64,000 bases of DNA, taken from the NCBI GenBank assembly GCA_029891385.1, contig CM057227.1, positions 60,389,567-60,453,566 of the forward strand, given 5' to 3'. Position 1 is the stretch's first letter; every line of letters begins with the position of its first letter. Below are positions 44,919 to 56,547 of this stretch, piece by piece. Below the pieces are notes generated by a model. It was given only the letters and a program-made list of their open reading frames with translations. It did not search any database and was not told where the DNA came from. Source of the DNA: Erythroxylum novogranatense. Taxonomy: Eukaryota > Streptophyta > Magnoliopsida > Malpighiales > Erythroxylaceae. The position numbers and the translations under genes were made by a program.

Positions 44919-45059
44919 TGTTGATTCTGTTTGATATGAATGTAGATTTACTATATTATAATCCCTTAAATCTAGGGATTATAATTTCCTCATAATTGTA
45001 TATAAATATTGTACAATCCTCTTGATAAAATATAGAAAACATATTTTCAAGACCCAATT
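44919..45059 (+). repeat. 5' LTR of element F
   Basis: 141 bp starting TGTTGATTCTG. It carries a perfect inverted repeat ATAATCCC/GGGATTAT around a 9-base loop near 44959-44983. It ends at CCCAATT just before the primer site. The usual terminal CA is not evident at this edge. Confidence 0.93.
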
Positions 45060-45072
45060 TGGTATTAGAGCC
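45060..45072 (+). other. Primer-binding site of element F
   Basis: TGGTATTAGAGCC directly after the LTR resembles the initiator Met-tRNA match TGGTATCAGAGC with one C-to-T change. Confidence 0.82.
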
Positions 45073-45471
45073 ATTTAAGGTTCTAGTTACGGTAGTTTAG
45101 GGTTTCAGCTGCTGCTGTGAGCGCTGACCCATCTTGCTCCGGTCTTTCGGTGTCCAAAGCAGCACCACCATTAGGTTCAGAGAGTGCCGATCAGCCAGCC
45201 ACCAAAGTGCCGCCATCAAACGCCTCCTAGGTGTTGCTACTTTGTCTTTGCGTCTCTGGAAAGTGAGAGCCACGAGCCACCTTCCAGGCCACTGCCGATA
45301 GCGCTACTGTTACCATTGTGTTCGTTAACGCCTCCTCTTTCTATTTTGACCGTTTTTGGTTCTAGGACTCACTGTTGTGACGTTACCCCTTGAGTTTTTT
45401 TTTCCATTGAGTACTATTCACATGTTTTCTTCTAACTTCACTGTTGCTTTTCTTGTTTCTTTGTCTTCTCC

Positions 45472-46404
45472 ATGGCTAAACCTGCCAAAGGTAAGCTGCC
45501 AAAGAAGAATTTGGTCTCCTTTGTCTTTTCCGGGTGTCCTAACATTACCTTGGAGAAGTTAAATGGAAAGAATTATTTAGATTGGCTTAATGTTGTAGAA
45601 ATTTGGTTTTTTGGCCAAGGATTATTTGATGACCTCTCTAAGAAAGTCTCTGACATTGCTGCATCAGAGAACGATGAGTGGGAAAGGCTGACTATCAGCT
45701 TGTATCCTTGTTATGGCAATCCATTGAGATTAGATTGATGGTCCACTTCCGGCCTTACAAAACATGTTATGATATTTGGAAGAAGGCAGAAACTATCTAT
45801 GCTAATGACATACAAAGGCTTTATGAGATGGCCCATAGTTTATTGTTATTTCAGATGATAGACATTGACTTGCCTTCTTATTTGAACAAGTCACAATCTC
45901 TTTGTGATGAATCAAAATAATGATGATGAGTGATGATGCACAAAAGATGTCAACAAAGCTAGATAATATGCTTATGGTGTTTATTCTCCATGGTCTTCAT
46001 AAAAAATATGAATACTAACCCTAATATTCCTACAGTGGAGGAACTCATTGATCGTTTAATTCGAGTTCTCTCGCCAGAGACTGATTCTCAAGCGGTTTTC
46101 GAGTCTTCTGTTTTGGTCTCTAATTCATCTTGTCGAGGAAGTCGAGGTGGTGGTTGCAGTAGAGGTGGTAGACACAACTTCCATTGTTCCTATTGTGACC
46201 AAGATGGAAACACTCAGGATTGTTGTTACTCCTTACATGGATTTCCAAACAAAACAACCAATATCACTCAGTTCTCCAGTAAATGTTGAACAAAAGATTG
46301 AGTCTGAGGAAGATCATCGTCTTTCTAGCAATGAATATAAGGAATTCCTTCAATTTAAGGAAACTCAACAAGCCTCCTTTGGCCATTGTATCGCATACGG
46401 ATAA
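45472..46404 (+). pseudogene. Copia gag (element F)
   Basis: ATG at 45472: AKPAKGKLPKKNLVSF, then ITLEKLNGKNYLDWLNVVEI, the GAG_pre/UBN2 start. A frame change near 45690 leads to IRLMVHFRPYKTCYDIWKKA. A stop near 45918 and further changes lead to NIPTVEELIDRLIRVLSPE. The nucleocapsid finger reads CSYCDQDGNTQDCCYSLHGF, where the zinc-binding His is replaced by Asn. Gag-like and clearly inactive. Confidence 0.87.
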
Positions 46405-47670
46405 TTCTACCATTTGCCTCTCCCATTTTGCTGGATCATGGATTTTAGACTCTGGTGCTTCTGATCACTTGGTTGGTAATCCCTCTATTTTCACTAAACT
46501 GTCCCTACCTAAAACACCCCACAGTGTTACTCTTGCTGATGGATCTAAGAAACAAGTCACTGGCATTGGACAAGCTTCACCTATTCCAACTTTATCTTTA
46601 AATTCTGTTTTATTTGTACCTGCCTGTCCCTTTAACTTAATCTTTATCAATTAACTTACTCACACTCAAAATTGTTCCATAACCTTCAGGTTTGATTCCT
46701 TTCTTATATAGGATCGGAGTACATGATAGACGATTGGAGTTAGATCTGAATCACAAGGTCTCTACTACCTATAACCTCATTCATCTACCATATGTGTTGT
46801 TTCAGAGTCTTTTGATCTTCTTCATCGTCATCTAGGTCATCCAAGTCTAGAAAAATTAAAGCAAATGGTTTCAAAGCTTTCTTGTTTGAAGTCCTTGAAG
46901 TGTGAGTCATGTAATCTTGGAAAACATGTCAGGGTATCCTTTCCAATTAGTGTCAGTAGTCAAACTATGTCTCCTTTTGATCTCGTTCATTATGATGTTT
47001 GGGGTCTTGGTCATGTTACGTCTGTTTTAGGATAGAGATATTATGTTACCTGCATTGATGACTTTTCATGATGTACTTGGTTATTTTTAATGAAAGACCG
47101 TTTTGAGTTATTCGATGCCTTCAAGACTTTTTGTTCAGAAATCAAGAACCAATTTGGAAAGACAATTTGGGTTTTGCACAGTGATAATGCCAAAGAATAC
47201 TTTTCTGCGTCATTCACGTCATTCCTGGCATCTCATGGCATCATACATCAGTTTAGTTGTCCTCATACACCCCAACAAAATGGAGTGGCTGAACGTAAAC
47301 ATTGTCATCTTATTGATACAACTCGCACTCTATTAATAAATGCTAAAGTGCCTTTAAAATTTTAGAGTGATGCGGTACTTACCGCATGTTAATCAATCAT
47401 ATACCATCTGCTATTTTGGGTAATAAGGTTCCTCATACTATCTTGTTTCCTAGGGATGCTCTTTATGTTGTCCCCCCTTGTGTGTTTGGTTCTACCTGCT
47501 TTGTTCATAATCTCTCTCCTGGATTTGACAAGTTGTCTGCTCATGCTATTAAGTGTATCTTTTTAGGGTATTCTTGGGTTTAGAAAGGTTATCGGTGTTA
47601 TTCCCCCACTGCAAACCGTTTCTATATGATTGTAGATGTTACCTTCTTTGAGGATACACCATTCTTTGAA
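46405..47670 (+). pseudogene. Copia protease and integrase (element F)
   Basis: Protease: SWILDSGASDHLVGNPSIF near 46436-46490, with the catalytic D-S-G. GAG-pre-integrase: HRHLGHPSLEKLKQM near 46825-46870. Integrase: DLVHYDVWG near 46979, a damaged CIDDFS, IWVLHSDNAKEYFSASFTSF near 47165-47230 and TPQQNGVAERKHCHLIDTTR near 47269-47330, then the C-terminal KCIFLGYS. In-frame stops occur at about 47034, 47070, 47362, 47389 and 47581. Confidence 0.9.
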
Positions 47671-48059
47671 TCAACTACATCTAACACAACTTCACAGGTA
47701 TTACCTATGCCTCTTCTTGACTCATCTTCAGATCCGTAGTTACAGGTTGATCCTTCCTCCCGGCGATTTGGTATTACTTATGAACGACAATGACTAGACA
47801 CATTAGAGCTTCCTCTTTTAGTTGATACTCGTGATTTAGTTCCAGCCGTAATCTCTTCTCCTGCTATGGTCCTACCTGATACTTCTGATGACCAACCTAT
47901 TGCACTTCGTAAATATACACAATACTCGTAATCCTCATGCCATTTATCACTTCTTAGTTACCACCGATTATCTCCTTCACAATATACCTTTGTTTCTACT
48001 TTATCATCTATTATCATTGCTAAGATTGTTCAGGAAGCACTATCCCATCCCCAATGGAG

Positions 48060-49525
48060 GTAGGCTATGATTGATGAGATGACAGCCTTGGTGTCCAATC
48101 ATATAGGAACACTTGTTTCACTTCCAACTGGCAAATCTATAGTCAAATGTCGATGGATTTTACCGTTAAAGTTGGTCCTGATGGACAGGTCGACCAATTG
48201 AAAGCCCGCCTAGTCACAAAAGGATACACTCAGATCTATGGTTTGGATTACGGTGATACCTTCTCTCCTGTTGCTAAGATGGCATCTGTTCGCTTGTTCT
48301 TATCTATGGCTGCCATCAAACATTGGCCCTTATATCAACTTGATATTAAGAATGCCTTCTTACATAGTGATTTGGAGGAGGAGATTTATATGGAGCAACC
48401 ACTTGGGTTTGTTGCTCGGGGGGAGTTAGGCCGGGTCTGCAAGTTAAAGAAATCCTTATGTGGTTTAAAACAGTCACCTCGAGTATGGTTTGGGAAGTTT
48501 AGCAAAGTCATCCAACAATTTGGCATGACTCGTTGCGAGGCAGATCATTCTTTATTTTTCAAATGCTCATCATTGGGTACCTTTATTTATCTTGTGGTGT
48601 ATGTGGATGATATTGTCGTTACAGTTGATGATCAACAAGGCATTAAGGAATTGAAGCAATATTTGTTCAAGCATTTTTCAAACTAAAGACCTTGGTTAGA
48701 TTCTTTCTTGGGATTGAAGTGGCCCAATCAAAGACAAGTATTGCTATCTCTCAAAGGAAGTATGCTCTTGATATTCTGGAAGAAATTGGAATGCTTGATT
48801 GTAAACCTATTGACACACCTATGGACCCAAATGTGAAGCTGCTACCTAATCAAGGGGAGCCCTATTCTGATCTAGTTAGGTATAAAAGGTTAGTGGGAAA
48901 GTTGAACTATCTCACTATGACTAGACTTGACATTGCTTTTCTTGTTAGTGTTGTGAGCCAATTTCTTAACTCACCATGTGAGAATCATTGGAATGCAGTC
49001 GTTCGGATCCTAAGGTACATCAAAGGATCACCTATTAAGGGGCTTGTTTATGTGGATAGGGGTCATACAAAAATCATTGGATATGTTGATGCAGATTGGG
49101 CAGGTGACGTTAGTGACAGGAGGTCCACTTTTGGTTATTGTGTTCTTATTGGAGGAAACGTAATTTCGTGGAAGAGCAAGAAGCAAATTGTTGTTGCAAG
49201 GTCTAGCACAGAAGCAGAGTATCGTGCTATGGCTAATGCTACTTGTGAACGTTTGTGGTTAAAGAACTTGCTCCAGGAGTTGCAGTTTTGTGAGATTGAT
49301 CCTATAGAACTTGCTTGTGATAATCAATCAGCTATGTATCTCTCGTCAAATCTAATCTTTCATGAGAGGACCAAGCATATAGAAGTTGATTGTCACTTCA
49401 TCAGAGAGAAAATCCTCTCAGGCATCATTAAGGCTTCTTATGTGAACTCTAGGGATCAACTAGTAAACATGTTGACTAAGTGCTTATGGGGTCCTAGGAT
49501 AACATATATATATTTAACAAGCTGA
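48060..49525 (+). pseudogene. Copia reverse transcriptase and RNase H (element F)
   Basis: 48147-48686: QLKARLVTKGYTQIYGLDYG, DTFSPVAKMASVRLFLSMAA, LDIKNAFLHSDLEEEIYMEQ, GLKQSPRVWFGKFSKV, LVVYVDDIVV (YVDD box). One frame shift near 48686, then 48692-49525: RFFLGIEVAQSKTSIAISQR, VGKLNYLTMTRLDIAF, and RNase H with DADWAGDVSDRRST, SSTEAEYRAMA and LACDNQSAMYLSSN. Apart from that one shift, both halves are open over 1.3 kb. Confidence 0.94.
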
Positions 49526-49550
49526 ATGCATCTGATATATGTGCTCCAGT

Positions 49551-49561
49551 TTGAGGGGGAG
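49551..49561 (+). other. Polypurine tract of element F
   Basis: TTGAGGGGGAG directly before the 3' LTR start TGTTGATTATG. Confidence 0.85.
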
Positions 49562-49702
49562 TGTTGATTATGTTTGATATGAATGTAGATTTACCATATT
49601 ATAATCCCTTAAATCTAAGGATTATAATTTCCTCATAATTGTATATAAATTTTGTACAATCCTCTTGATAAAATATGGAAAACGTATTTTCAAGACTCAA
49701 TT
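49562..49702 (+). repeat. 3' LTR of element F
   Basis: 141 bp, about seven substitutions from the 5' LTR. One changes the inverted repeat loop-side G to A (CTAAGGATTAT). AAAAG follows at 49703-49707. Confidence 0.93.
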
Positions 49703-49707
49703 AAAAG

Positions 49708-51242
49708 CGATCTTCAACTATTTCTATGGTTTTGTATCTTCCAAAATGTCCTGCTATCCATCCTCCACGTAATTCCCAAATCACATACTCCCTTATAGAA
49801 GTATTGAATAGGCACAATCAATTTCCTTTGAAAGGATGGTCATCGTGTATTATAAAAGGAAAGTGATGGTCTCTTTGCCCAACTGCAATTTCTGAATAGA
49901 TTATTTGAAAATCTTGATCTAAAACATATTCTCTTTGTATTTTATCAAACCCCATAACTTTTGCTGCCAAAATATTAAGCAAACGACTCTTTCTAATCAA
50001 TGCATTCGTTGCCTTATTCTAAAATCTTTTCTGACGTTTAATAACAAAGTTAAATTGTTCCAAAAATTCACTCCATCAATGATAAGCTTGCATACTTTTT
50101 TCCACATATGACGGGAGTAAAGAAAATAGCAGTATGAAGCCATTCTTATTGTTCTTCCGTACGTTTAACTACATTAAGATTTATAAGACTAGTTAGTTCA
50201 TCATTAGAGTCTCCTTCCATCTCCCCTCCAACTTCATGTTTACACATATTCTTTAGATTCTTGTTCATCTTCTTCTCCTATCACGTGCAAGCCTCTATTA
50301 GTACATTCATAAGAGAAGTTACTCCTCCCATTACTTCGAAAGTATTTCTTGTCACTGTTGCTTCCTTTCGTCCCAGTCTCAACTTTGACTTTGCCTTTAT
50401 GTTCAGCTCTTTGAAAAGTTTTGTAGTTGTTTTGTGGTGCAAATTTTGATGTATTAGGTCCTGGACTAAAATTTTGCACCATCGTAATTCTCTTCATGCC
50501 GAACTCCTCGACTTAACTTCAAAAACTTTTTGATTACTTATTTGTCCCAAGTATTGTTCCGCTCTTAAAGCCAAGTGATATGAATCTTTAAGATTGTAAA
50601 TCCTTTGCATTATCTGCTCTTTGCAAATTTCTACCGTTAAGCCACTTTTGTAACGAGATATAAGTTGCTATTTAGACTCCATCCCTTCACATCGGATAGA
50701 AAGTTGATCAAATATTTTCATGTAAGTTACGGACATAATCCCTCGTTTATGGATTGTGAGTTGATCTTATGAAATGGTAATTATTTTTCCTTTAACTTTA
50801 GCCTCATCCCTTTCCAATCAGCAACTGGTGGTTGGCCTGTTTTTTGAAGTTTTATCATCTATTGATCTCTACCCGATTTTATCATATCCAACTAGCTTCT
50901 TTGCAAATTGAACTTTTTGATCTTATGATATGTGGTACCAGTCAAAGAAATCTTTTATTGTTGCTGTCTAGTTTAAGAACAGGTGCGGATGCATCTTTCC
51001 TACAATACCAGTGGCTTCAACATGCACTTTCTTAGTTAAGTCATCGAGTATGTTGCGTGCTTAAACTCTGTCACTTGCATTATCCATATGCTGCTGGTTA
51101 GTTTCTTTGTCTTGGATCTCTCTGTAGGCGTCGATTTCCTAACCCTACTTGCTGTTGATTAGTTTTAACCTCTTCATCTTGGATTTCTCTTTCTCCACCC
51201 TCCGCATCCAGTATAGTTTGATGTTGATGCCTGGAGCACCTT
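49708..51242 (-). pseudogene. Gypsy gag, RNase H end and integrase N-terminus (element E)
   Basis: Minus strand. 49818-50000 reads SRLLNILAAKVMGFDKIQRE, then HDDHPFKGN, the linker between RNase H and integrase. Just upstream KKWSEFLEQFNFVIK is readable near 50045-50090. Then the sequence jumps to a gag tail (50240-50497: KRITMVQNFSPGPN, and a Cys-poor knuckle relic YECTNRGLHVIGEED). Protease and the catalytic RT are absent between these, so about 1 kb or more has been lost. 50500-51242 is degenerate gag. Confidence 0.75.
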
Positions 51243-51247
51243 GTGAT
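51243..51247. repeat. Target-site duplication of element G, left copy
   Basis: GTGAT, repeated at 56431-56435. Confidence 0.95.
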
Positions 51248-51559
51248 TGTTACAGAAGGAAATGAGCAGAACGGAGAAGATGACGGAACAGATACTCCTC
51301 TTGTCACCGTTAACTGAAGGATTGAAACGCTTCGTTTCAATAACAGTCTACCGTTGTTACTGTAGGGATTATCCCATTGAATTTGAATCTTTGGATTATT
51401 TAGTTGGATGTAACGAATTGGAAGATATGTCTAAAACAGAATGAATTGATTCTTCCTTTCTCTCTCTTCTTGTGTTTCTCTTCTCTTGTCGTTCCCCTGT
51501 TCCCTAATTCCTTCGCCAATTTTGTTGCGGAGCTACTTCATCGATTTTTCTTTACAACA
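51248..51559 (+). repeat. 5' LTR of element G
   Basis: 312 bp, TGTTACAGAAGG to TTTACAACA. Differs from the 3' LTR at about six positions, including ACTCC/ACGCC and TTGTC/TTTTC. Confidence 0.96.
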
Positions 51560-51562
51560 ATC

Positions 51563-51575
51563 TGGTATCAGAGAG
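51563..51575 (+). other. Primer-binding site of element G
   Basis: TGGTATCAGAGAG, three bases inside the LTR end. Matches the initiator Met-tRNA 3' end. Confidence 0.88.
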
Positions 51576-51596
51576 TACGTTCTTGTTATTGCAATC

Positions 51597-53234
51597 ATGG
51601 CCGAGGGTACTAGGAGCGCAGAGCTGCGGAAGTTGGAAGAAAATATCAAAGGATTAATGGAGAAAATGTTTTCGGATATGAACAACAGAACAGAGAGAGT
51701 GGAGAAAGAAATGTCGGAGCTAAGGAATCTTATGTTGCAATCGTTACCAAGGAATGATAGGGATACTGGCTCCACAGACCCAGTCTCTCAAGGTAGCGTA
51801 GGAAGAGTAACGGAGGAAGGAGTTTCAATGCCGTCGAGAATGGCTCGAATGGACTTCCTTCTGTTTGATAGCGACAATGTTAAGTTATGGCTGTACCACT
51901 GTGAGCAGTACTTCTCGTTGGATCACACGCTAGCCAACACCAAGGTTAACGTCGCAATTCTCCATATGGATGAGCAGGCGCAAGAATGGTATAGGCTGTA
52001 TGTGCGGAATCGCAATAAGGAGGGAGTGATAGACTGGGAGGAGTTCACTAATGCTTTGAAACAACGTTTCGATGCAGAAATATTCGATGATCCTGTGGGG
52101 GAGTTTAAAGATTTACGACAAGAGGGATCGGTTTTGGAGTACTGTGCCTTGTTTGATCATCACTCCAATAGATTATCATTACCAGAAAACTACCTGATCG
52201 GTTTCTTCATTAAAGGTCTTCGGTCTGAGATTGGAGTCACGGTCAAACTGCACGAACCTTCTTCCCTTCATCAGGCGTACACATTAGCGAGGAAACAAGA
52301 AGCAATCCTAGCATCAGCCAGTCCTACCCTGATTAATCGGATAAATCCCACAAGGAGTGTTAGTCATCGCGCTAACGTTCATCCCAGAGGATCCCCTTCA
52401 CCTAATATCTCAAGGAACTCAAGCTCGGTTGGACTACTCCCTACTCCAGTGACCACTCCATCTCCTTAACCCAGAACCTTCAAACCACACAAGCCCATTA
52501 GCAGTAAAGATTTTGATGAGAAAAGGGCTAAAGGGCTATGCTTCTGGTGCGATGAAAAGTATACGGTGGGTCATAATTGCAGGAAGAGGCAACTTTAGTT
52601 TTACCTGGTGACAGAGGATTTGTCGGGTGTTGACACAATGCAGGAGGCATTGGTAAAGGGAAGTATAGAGGGTGACTTCGAGCAAGATGACGCTCCTTTA
52701 GTGTCCATGCAGGCCATGTTAGGCTGTATAGAGAATTTGGAGCTCAAGCAGATGAGGGTGATCGGAATTCATCAGAGGCGTCAGATTCATATACTGATCG
52801 ATAACGGCAGTACTCACAATTTCGTAGACCCTTCCGTGGTTAAGAAAGGGGGATGTTCACTCGAAGAAATTAATCCGATCAGTATTACGGTTGGGGGAGG
52901 TTTACAGCTGAAATGCTCTCATCGTTGCCGTAATTTCACATGGTCTATGCAAGGTGCCCAGTTCACCATGGATGCTTTGGTATTGTCGTTGGGTGGCTGC
53001 GACGTAGTTTTAGGGGTCCAATGGTTAATTGGCCTAAACGACGTCTTGTGTAACTTTCGGGAAAGAACGATGACGTTCCAGTGGGAGGGTGAAATGATGA
53101 CCATTTACGGTAACCCAAGAGGGAAACCTCGTGTTCTTTCAGGCAAAAATTTCGAGAAGCTTCTTCGTGAACCATCAGAGGGACAACTATTCATGCTTCG
53201 TCTGTCAACACCCCTCGAATTTCAGCTCCAGTAG
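51597..53234 (+). pseudogene. Gypsy gag and protease (element G)
   Basis: ATG at 51597 (AEGTRSAELRKLEENIKGLM, with a coiled-coil-like heptad stretch to residue ~45). Core gag: FDSDNVKLWLYHCEQYFSLD, then DEQAQEWYRLYVRN. TAA at 52467. In the same frame the knuckle LCFWCDEKYTVGHNCRKRQL follows and then TAG at 52596. Protease: QIHILIDNGSTHNFVD, where the usual D-S-G is D-N-G. TAG at 53232 ends this segment. All three stops can come from one C-to-T change in CAA or CAG. Confidence 0.92.
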
Positions 53235-54128
53235 ATGCACTTAGGGGACGATCAATTGAGCGCCGTCGATGAGATTAATGTGATTCTGTCAGAATATGCG
53301 GAACTGTTTGGGGATCCTTCGCAACTCCCTCCGAATCGCAACCATAACCATCAAATAATCTTGAAGGAAGGAGTCGAGGCCGTTAACGTCCGTCCCTATA
53401 GATATTCGAGGATACAGAAGGACGTCATCGAGAAAACGGTGAGTGACCTCATGAAGCAAGGGTTCATACAGCATAGTTTTGGTCCGTTTGCATCACCGGT
53501 GGTGTTAGTAAAGAAAAGAGACGGCTCCTGGCGTATTTGCGTGGATTACCGAGAGCTTAATAAGAACACAGTAAAGGATAAATTTCCTATCCCACTGATT
53601 GAAGAGTTACTGGATGAGCTTCATGGGGCGAGCTGGTTCACTAAGCTAGACCTGCGTTCTGGGTTCCACCAGATCCGAATGAACCCGGAAGATATTCCCA
53701 AGACGACGTTTAGAACTCATGAGGGTCACTATGAATTTATGGTGATGCCCTTTGGTTTAACAAACGCTCCTTCGACATTTCAGAGGCTGATGAATGAAAT
53801 TTTCCGGCCATTCTTACGTCAATTTATTTTGGTCTTTTTCGATGATATTTTGATTTACAGTCCGTCTCTGCAAACTCACCTGGAGCACGTTTCCGAAGCT
53901 ATGAGAACGTTGAGGGAAAATCAATTGTTTTTAAATGGGAATAAATGCACCTTCGGAGCTCGCCAAATTGAGTACCTGGGTTATTCGATTTCGGAGGAGG
54001 GAGTTACCACTGACAATCGGAAGGTTCAGACTATTGTGGATTGGCCGGACCCGAAGGGAATCACGGAGTTTCGGGGATTTCTGGGAATCACTGGTTATTA
54101 CAACGATTTATCAAGGGCTACAGCTTAA
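53235..54128 (+). pseudogene. Gypsy reverse transcriptase (element G)
   Basis: Same frame as gag. VNVRPYRYSRIQKDVIEKTV, ASPVVLVKKRDGSWRICVDY, WFTKLDLRSGFHQIRMNPED (first catalytic Asp in LDL), GLTNAPSTFQRLMNEIF, LVFFDDILIYSPSLQTH (FDD catalytic box), EYLGYSISEEGV, FRGFLGITGYYNDLS. The frame is lost at about 54100-54115, where ITGYY should continue into RFIKGYS in the next frame. RT synthesises the element cDNA in particles. Confidence 0.95.
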
Positions 54129-56128
54129 CAGCTAAGCCCTTGACTGACTTATTAAAGAAGGAGAAAATCCCCAATTGGGTTTGGGCGCAGGAGGAGAAGG
54201 CTGCCTTCGAGACGCTTAAAAGAGCAATCACGGAGGCTCCAGTTCTAGCACTACCAGATTTCTCCAAAATTTTTATTGTAGAGGCCGACGCAAGTGGTCA
54301 TGGAATTGGGGCGGTGTTATAACAGGAGGGACATCCTATTGCCTTCCTCAGTAAGGCGCTGGCTCCCCGTCACCGTGGCTTATCTACCTACGAAAAGGAA
54401 TTCTTGGCCATCATCAAGGCCGTCAGGTACTGGCACCATTATTTGAACTTTAAGCATTTTGTTGTTAAAACAGATCATCGGAGCCTCAAATTCTTGTTGG
54501 AGCAATGCTTATCAACCCCTTTCCAGCAATCTTGGCTACCCAAACTCCTGGGGTACGACTTCGTAGTACATTACCGTAGCGGGAAGGAGAACGTCGCCGC
54601 TGATGCCCTGTCTAGAATAACGAGTGCGGAGATGTTGATGTTTACAGTAACTCAAATTCAGGGCGAAAGTGATTTAGTGGAAGCAATCAAAAAGAGCTGG
54701 ACGGAGGATAAGGCAATTAAGGCAATTATGGAGCAACTGCAGTCGGGTCAGAAGAAGGCAAGGGCGTATGAGTGGAAGGATGGCTTACTGCGTTGGAAGG
54801 GCCGATTGGTGGTAGGTGCCAACCCGTCCTTGCGACACCAAATTTTAATCATCAGCCATGACGACGCTGTGGGTGGGCACTCCGGAGCATTGGCGACAAC
54901 GAAGAAGGTTCAGAATATGTTTTTTTGGAAGGGGCTAGCGAGGGATGTTCGAAATTATGTACAAGCTTGTGCAGTTTGCCAAAGGAGTAAGCACGATAAC
55001 TCGGCTTACCCCGGACTCCTACAGCCGCTCAAAATTCCGGAGGGTAGTTGGCGGGAGATTAGTCTCGATTTCATTGAGGGACTCCCTCGTTCAAAAGGGA
55101 AATCAACTATACTGGTGATAGTAGATAGGTTCTCCAAATATTCCTATTTCATCCCAGTCAAGCACCCCTATACTGCTAGTGAGATTGCGGAGTTGTTTCT
55201 GAACCATATCTTTAAACTCCATGGCATGCCGGAAGCTATCGTCAGTGATCGAGACCCGGTGTTCATGAGTCATTTCTGGCAGGAGTTACTACGTCTCCAA
55301 GGTGTGAGGCTGAAGCATTCTACGGCATACCACCCACAGTCGGATGGCCTTACGGAGGCTGTGAATAAAATCCTTGAAACTTACCTCCGCTGCTTTTGCG
55401 GAGAGGACCCTCAGAAGTGGGCTAACTGGTTAGCTTTGGCCGAATGGTGGTACAACACCACCTATCGCTCATCTATTAACTCAACACCGTTTGAGGTTTT
55501 ATATGGGTACCCTCCCCCAGTTTACACCCCTTATGTTGCCGGAGATTCAAAGGTACTCGAGGTGGACAGAGTTCTATCGAGCAGAGAGGAGATGACAAGG
55601 ATCTCCCGCTTCCACTTACAACGAGCCCAGAACAGAATGAAGCAATACGCTGATACACGGAGATCGGAGAGAGATTTTGCAGTAGGAGACATGGTGTACC
55701 TCAAGCTACAACCATATCGGCAGCACTCACTACAAAGGCGCAGTAACCAGAAATTGGCTCCACTCTACTATGGCCCCTACAGAGTCTTGCAGCGGGTGGG
55801 CACGGTCGCTTACCGTTTGGAATTGCATGCGGAATCATTGATCCACCCAGTGTTCCACGTTTCGCAATTAAAGAAGGCTTCCGGAATAGTGAGTAGCTCC
55901 TCTATCGAACTCCCAAAATTCATACGTTCAGTCGAGCGATCTCCAGTGGCAATGCTGGGTAGGAGGATGACTAAGAGGAATAATCGCGCGGTTACTCAGT
56001 GGCTCATCCAGTGGTCAGATGGTGAGGAAGGTGGGGCGACGTGGGAGTACGTTTATGACCTTCAGAAACGTTTCCCTGAGTCAAATTTGGTGGACAAGGC
56101 TGTTAAGGGGGGAGGAATTGTTACATAA
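54041..56128 (+). pseudogene. Gypsy RNase H, integrase and chromodomain-like tail (element G)
   Basis: New frame from about 54105: RFIKGYSLTAKPLTDLLKKE, VEADASGHGIGAVL, then TAA at 54320-54322 (probably from CAA). RNase H continues LSTYEKEFLAIIKAVRYWHH and KTDHRSLKFLLEQ. Integrase zinc site: GGHSGALATTKKV, then YVQACAVCQRSKH. Core: ISLDFIEGLPRSKGKST, IVSDRDPVFMSHFW, HSTAYHPQSDGLTEAVNK (D-D-E all visible). Tail: YGPYRVLQRVGTVAYRLEL, then WLIQWSDGEEGGATWEYVYD, chromodomain-like. 54404-56128 is open for 574 codons and ends at TAA 56126. Confidence 0.96.
56104..56118 (+). other. Polypurine tract of element G
   Basis: TAAGGGGGGAGGAAT just before the 3' LTR start, overlapping the end of the pol ORF. 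Confidence 0.87.
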
Positions 56129-56430
56129 GGAAATGAGCAGAACGGAGAAGATGACGGAACAGATACGCCTCTTTTCACCGTTAACTGAAGGATTGAAACG
56201 CTTCGTTTCAATAACAGTCTACCATTGTTACTGTAGGGATTATCCCATTGAATTTGAATCTTTGGATTATTTAGTTGGATGTAACGAATTGGAAGATATG
56301 TCTAAAACAGAATGAATTGATTCTTCCTTTCTCTCTCTTCTTGTGTTTCTCTTCTCTTGTCGTTCCCCTGTTCCCTAATTCCTTCGCCAATTCTGTTACG
56401 GAGCTACTTCATCGATTTTTCTTTACAACA
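56119..56430 (+). repeat. 3' LTR of element G
   Basis: 312 bp, TGTTACATAAGG to TTTACAACA; its first bases overlap the last pol codons. GTGAT follows. Confidence 0.96.
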
Positions 56431-56547
56431 GTGATTGAGGGTCATTAATGTCTAATCTTTTCATAATTCTAAAAAATATTTCATCTCATTCTTGGTTGAG
56501 TATTCTTCTATATGCTCTTCCGTTGCATGTCGCCATTGTGAATCAAA

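Larger units (their letters stand above)
44919..49702 (+). mobile_element. Small Copia LTR retrotransposon F, nested in element E
   Basis: 4784 bp, plus strand, with two 141-bp LTRs differing at about seven positions, a Met-tRNA-like primer site (TGGTATTAGAGCC), gag, protease, integrase, RT, RNase H and a polypurine tract. AAAAG is duplicated outside. The pol is clearly of another Copia lineage than A-D. Frame shifts and stops make it inactive. It splits the integrase of element E. Confidence 0.96.
51248..56430 (+). mobile_element. Young Gypsy (chromovirus-like) LTR retrotransposon G, nested in element E
   Basis: 5183 bp, plus strand. Two 312-bp LTRs (TGTTACA...ACAACA) differ at about six sites. 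Primer site TGGTATCAGAGAG, one gag-pol frame, polypurine tract AAGGGGGGAGG, GTGAT duplicated outside. Domain order gag, zinc knuckle, protease, RT, RNase H, integrase, chromodomain-like end is that of Ty3/Gypsy. It is the best preserved element here. The gag-pol frame has four in-frame stops and one frameshift. Confidence 0.97.
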
